Shown here one piece after another: positions 63,607 to 64,000 of a stretch of DNA of 64,000 nucleotides (position 1 is the stretch's first letter; each line of letters opens with the position of its first letter). Below the pieces are notes generated by a model. It saw only the letters and a list, made by a program, of their open reading frames with translations. It did not search any database and had not been told where the DNA came from. The stretch lies in the NCBI RefSeq assembly GCF_014204865.1, contig NZ_JACHMG010000001.1, forward strand, positions 5,110,501 through 5,174,500, given 5' to 3'. Source of the DNA: Amycolatopsis jiangsuensis (GTDB lineage: Bacteria; Actinomycetota; Actinomycetes; Mycobacteriales; Pseudonocardiaceae). Both the position numbers and the translations under genes were made by a program.

Positions 63607-63942
63607 ATGCACGCCACCCCCGAGCACGAAACCACCGAGGCCACCGGAGTCCCCGAGGAAGCGAAGCCTCCCCGGCCCGGGCCGGTCGCGTGGGTACTGC
63701 TCCTGCCCGTCAGGTTCTACCGCAAGGCGATCTCGCCTTTTCTCCCGCCGGCTTGCCGGTTCTACCCGAGCTGCAGCGCGTACGCAGTCGAAGCCCTGAC
63801 CCGCCACGGCGCGGCTCGCGGCTCCTATCTCGCGCTGCGCCGGTTGTTGCGCTGCGGCCCGTGGACCCCGCCCGGCCGCGACCCGGTCCCCGAGAAGTTC
63901 TCGTGGCGACACCGCATGCCTGAAACACCGATCGAGGAGTAG
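63607..63942 (+). CDS. yidD: Membrane protein insertion efficiency factor YidD
   Basis: 111 residues. The YidD core runs from LLLPVRFYRKAISPFL through CRFYPSCSAYAVEALTRHG to LRRLLRCGPW with the conserved Cys residues. Assists YidC in membrane protein insertion. Extended N-terminus of about 28 residues. 6 bp after rnpA; its last codons carry the yidC ribosome binding site. Confidence 0.95.
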   Translation: MHATPEHETTEATGVPEEAKPPRPGPVAWVLLLPVRFYRKAISPFLPPACRFYPSCSAYAVEALTRHGAARGSYLALRRLLRCGPWTPPGRDPVPEKFSWRHRMPETPIEE

Positions 63943-63946
63943 CTCA

Positions 63947-64000
63947 GTGCTCGATTTCATCTACTACCCCGTGTCCTTCATCTTGTGGTGTTGGCACAAG
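63947..64000 (+). CDS. yidC: Membrane protein insertase YidC, 5' end only
   Basis: GTG at 63947 opens MLDFIYYPVSFILWCWHK, the usual N-terminus of actinobacterial YidC/Oxa1. The remaining protein is outside the window. GAGGAG lies in the yidD stop region just upstream. Confidence 0.9.
   Translation, partial: MLDFIYYPVSFILWCWHK

Overview
The window is GC-rich actinobacterial DNA from around a chromosomal origin. The gene set and order (dnaA, oriC, dnaN, gnd, recF, dciA-like DUF721, gyrB, gyrA, DUF3566, tRNA-Ile, tRNA-Ala, ppiA, PH-domain protein, crgA, sortase E, trpG, pknB, pknA, pbpA, rodA, pstP, fhaB, fhaA, tRNA-Leu) is the conserved actinobacterial origin block. The style of the accessory genes and a pMEA300-like element in tRNA-Ile suggest a member of the Pseudonocardiaceae, most likely Amycolatopsis or a close relative. 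This assignment is inferred from gene content, not from a database match.

Layout. 1-2.2 kb: 3'-truncated NB-ARC/TPR signalling ATPase (minus) and tRNA-Leu(CAG). 2.3-11.6 kb: tightly overlapping growth and division operon fhaA-fhaB-pstP-rodA-pbpA-pknA-pknB, closed by a strong terminator. 11.7-14.2 kb: minus-strand trpG-like amidotransferase, a two-gene ABC transporter and an EACC1-type conflict-system protein. 14.2-22.4 kb: accessory block with an fprA behind an IdeR-type iron box, azoR/marR, an ABC transporter divergent from a two-component system, an SCO5389-family protein and a luciferase-like monooxygenase. 22.4-28.7 kb: sortase E, crgA, PH protein, rhomboid, PpiA, a Lys/Ala-rich membrane protein, a DUF6918-type protein and a lipoprotein. 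28.8-37 kb: accessory block containing an unannotated 51-residue peptide gene next to an ABC exporter and divergent from an OmpR/EnvZ-type pair, then a PNPOx-like enzyme, an SCP2/CMD pair under a TetR-type regulator, and tRNA-Ala.

37.6-50.1 kb is an integrated actinomycete integrative and conjugative element (AICE). It lies in the 3' end of tRNA-Ile(GAT) and is bounded by a 45-bp direct repeat. It carries a GntR-P-loop fusion regulator, a 2-hydroxyacid dehydrogenase, a run of small membrane and zinc-binding proteins, a TraB-type FtsK translocase, a primase-polymerase, a RepA-like helicase, xis and int. TGTCAC repeats lie near both ends. 50.2-64 kb is the origin core: DUF3566, gyrA, gyrB, dciA, recF, gnd, dnaN, oriC with many DnaA boxes, dnaA, and on the other side rpmH, rnpA, yidD and the start of yidC.

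How the genes work together: PknA/PknB (kinases), PstP (phosphatase) and FhaA/FhaB (phosphothreonine readers) control the elongation pair RodA/PbpA, with CrgA restraining division. DnaA-box clusters outside oriC, upstream of the PH gene and inside dciA, hint at coupling of replication initiation to these neighbours. The most unusual candidate system is the peptide-exporter-two-component locus at 29.6-33.5 kb. The regulator-kinase fusion plus dehydrogenase cargo of the AICE comes next.
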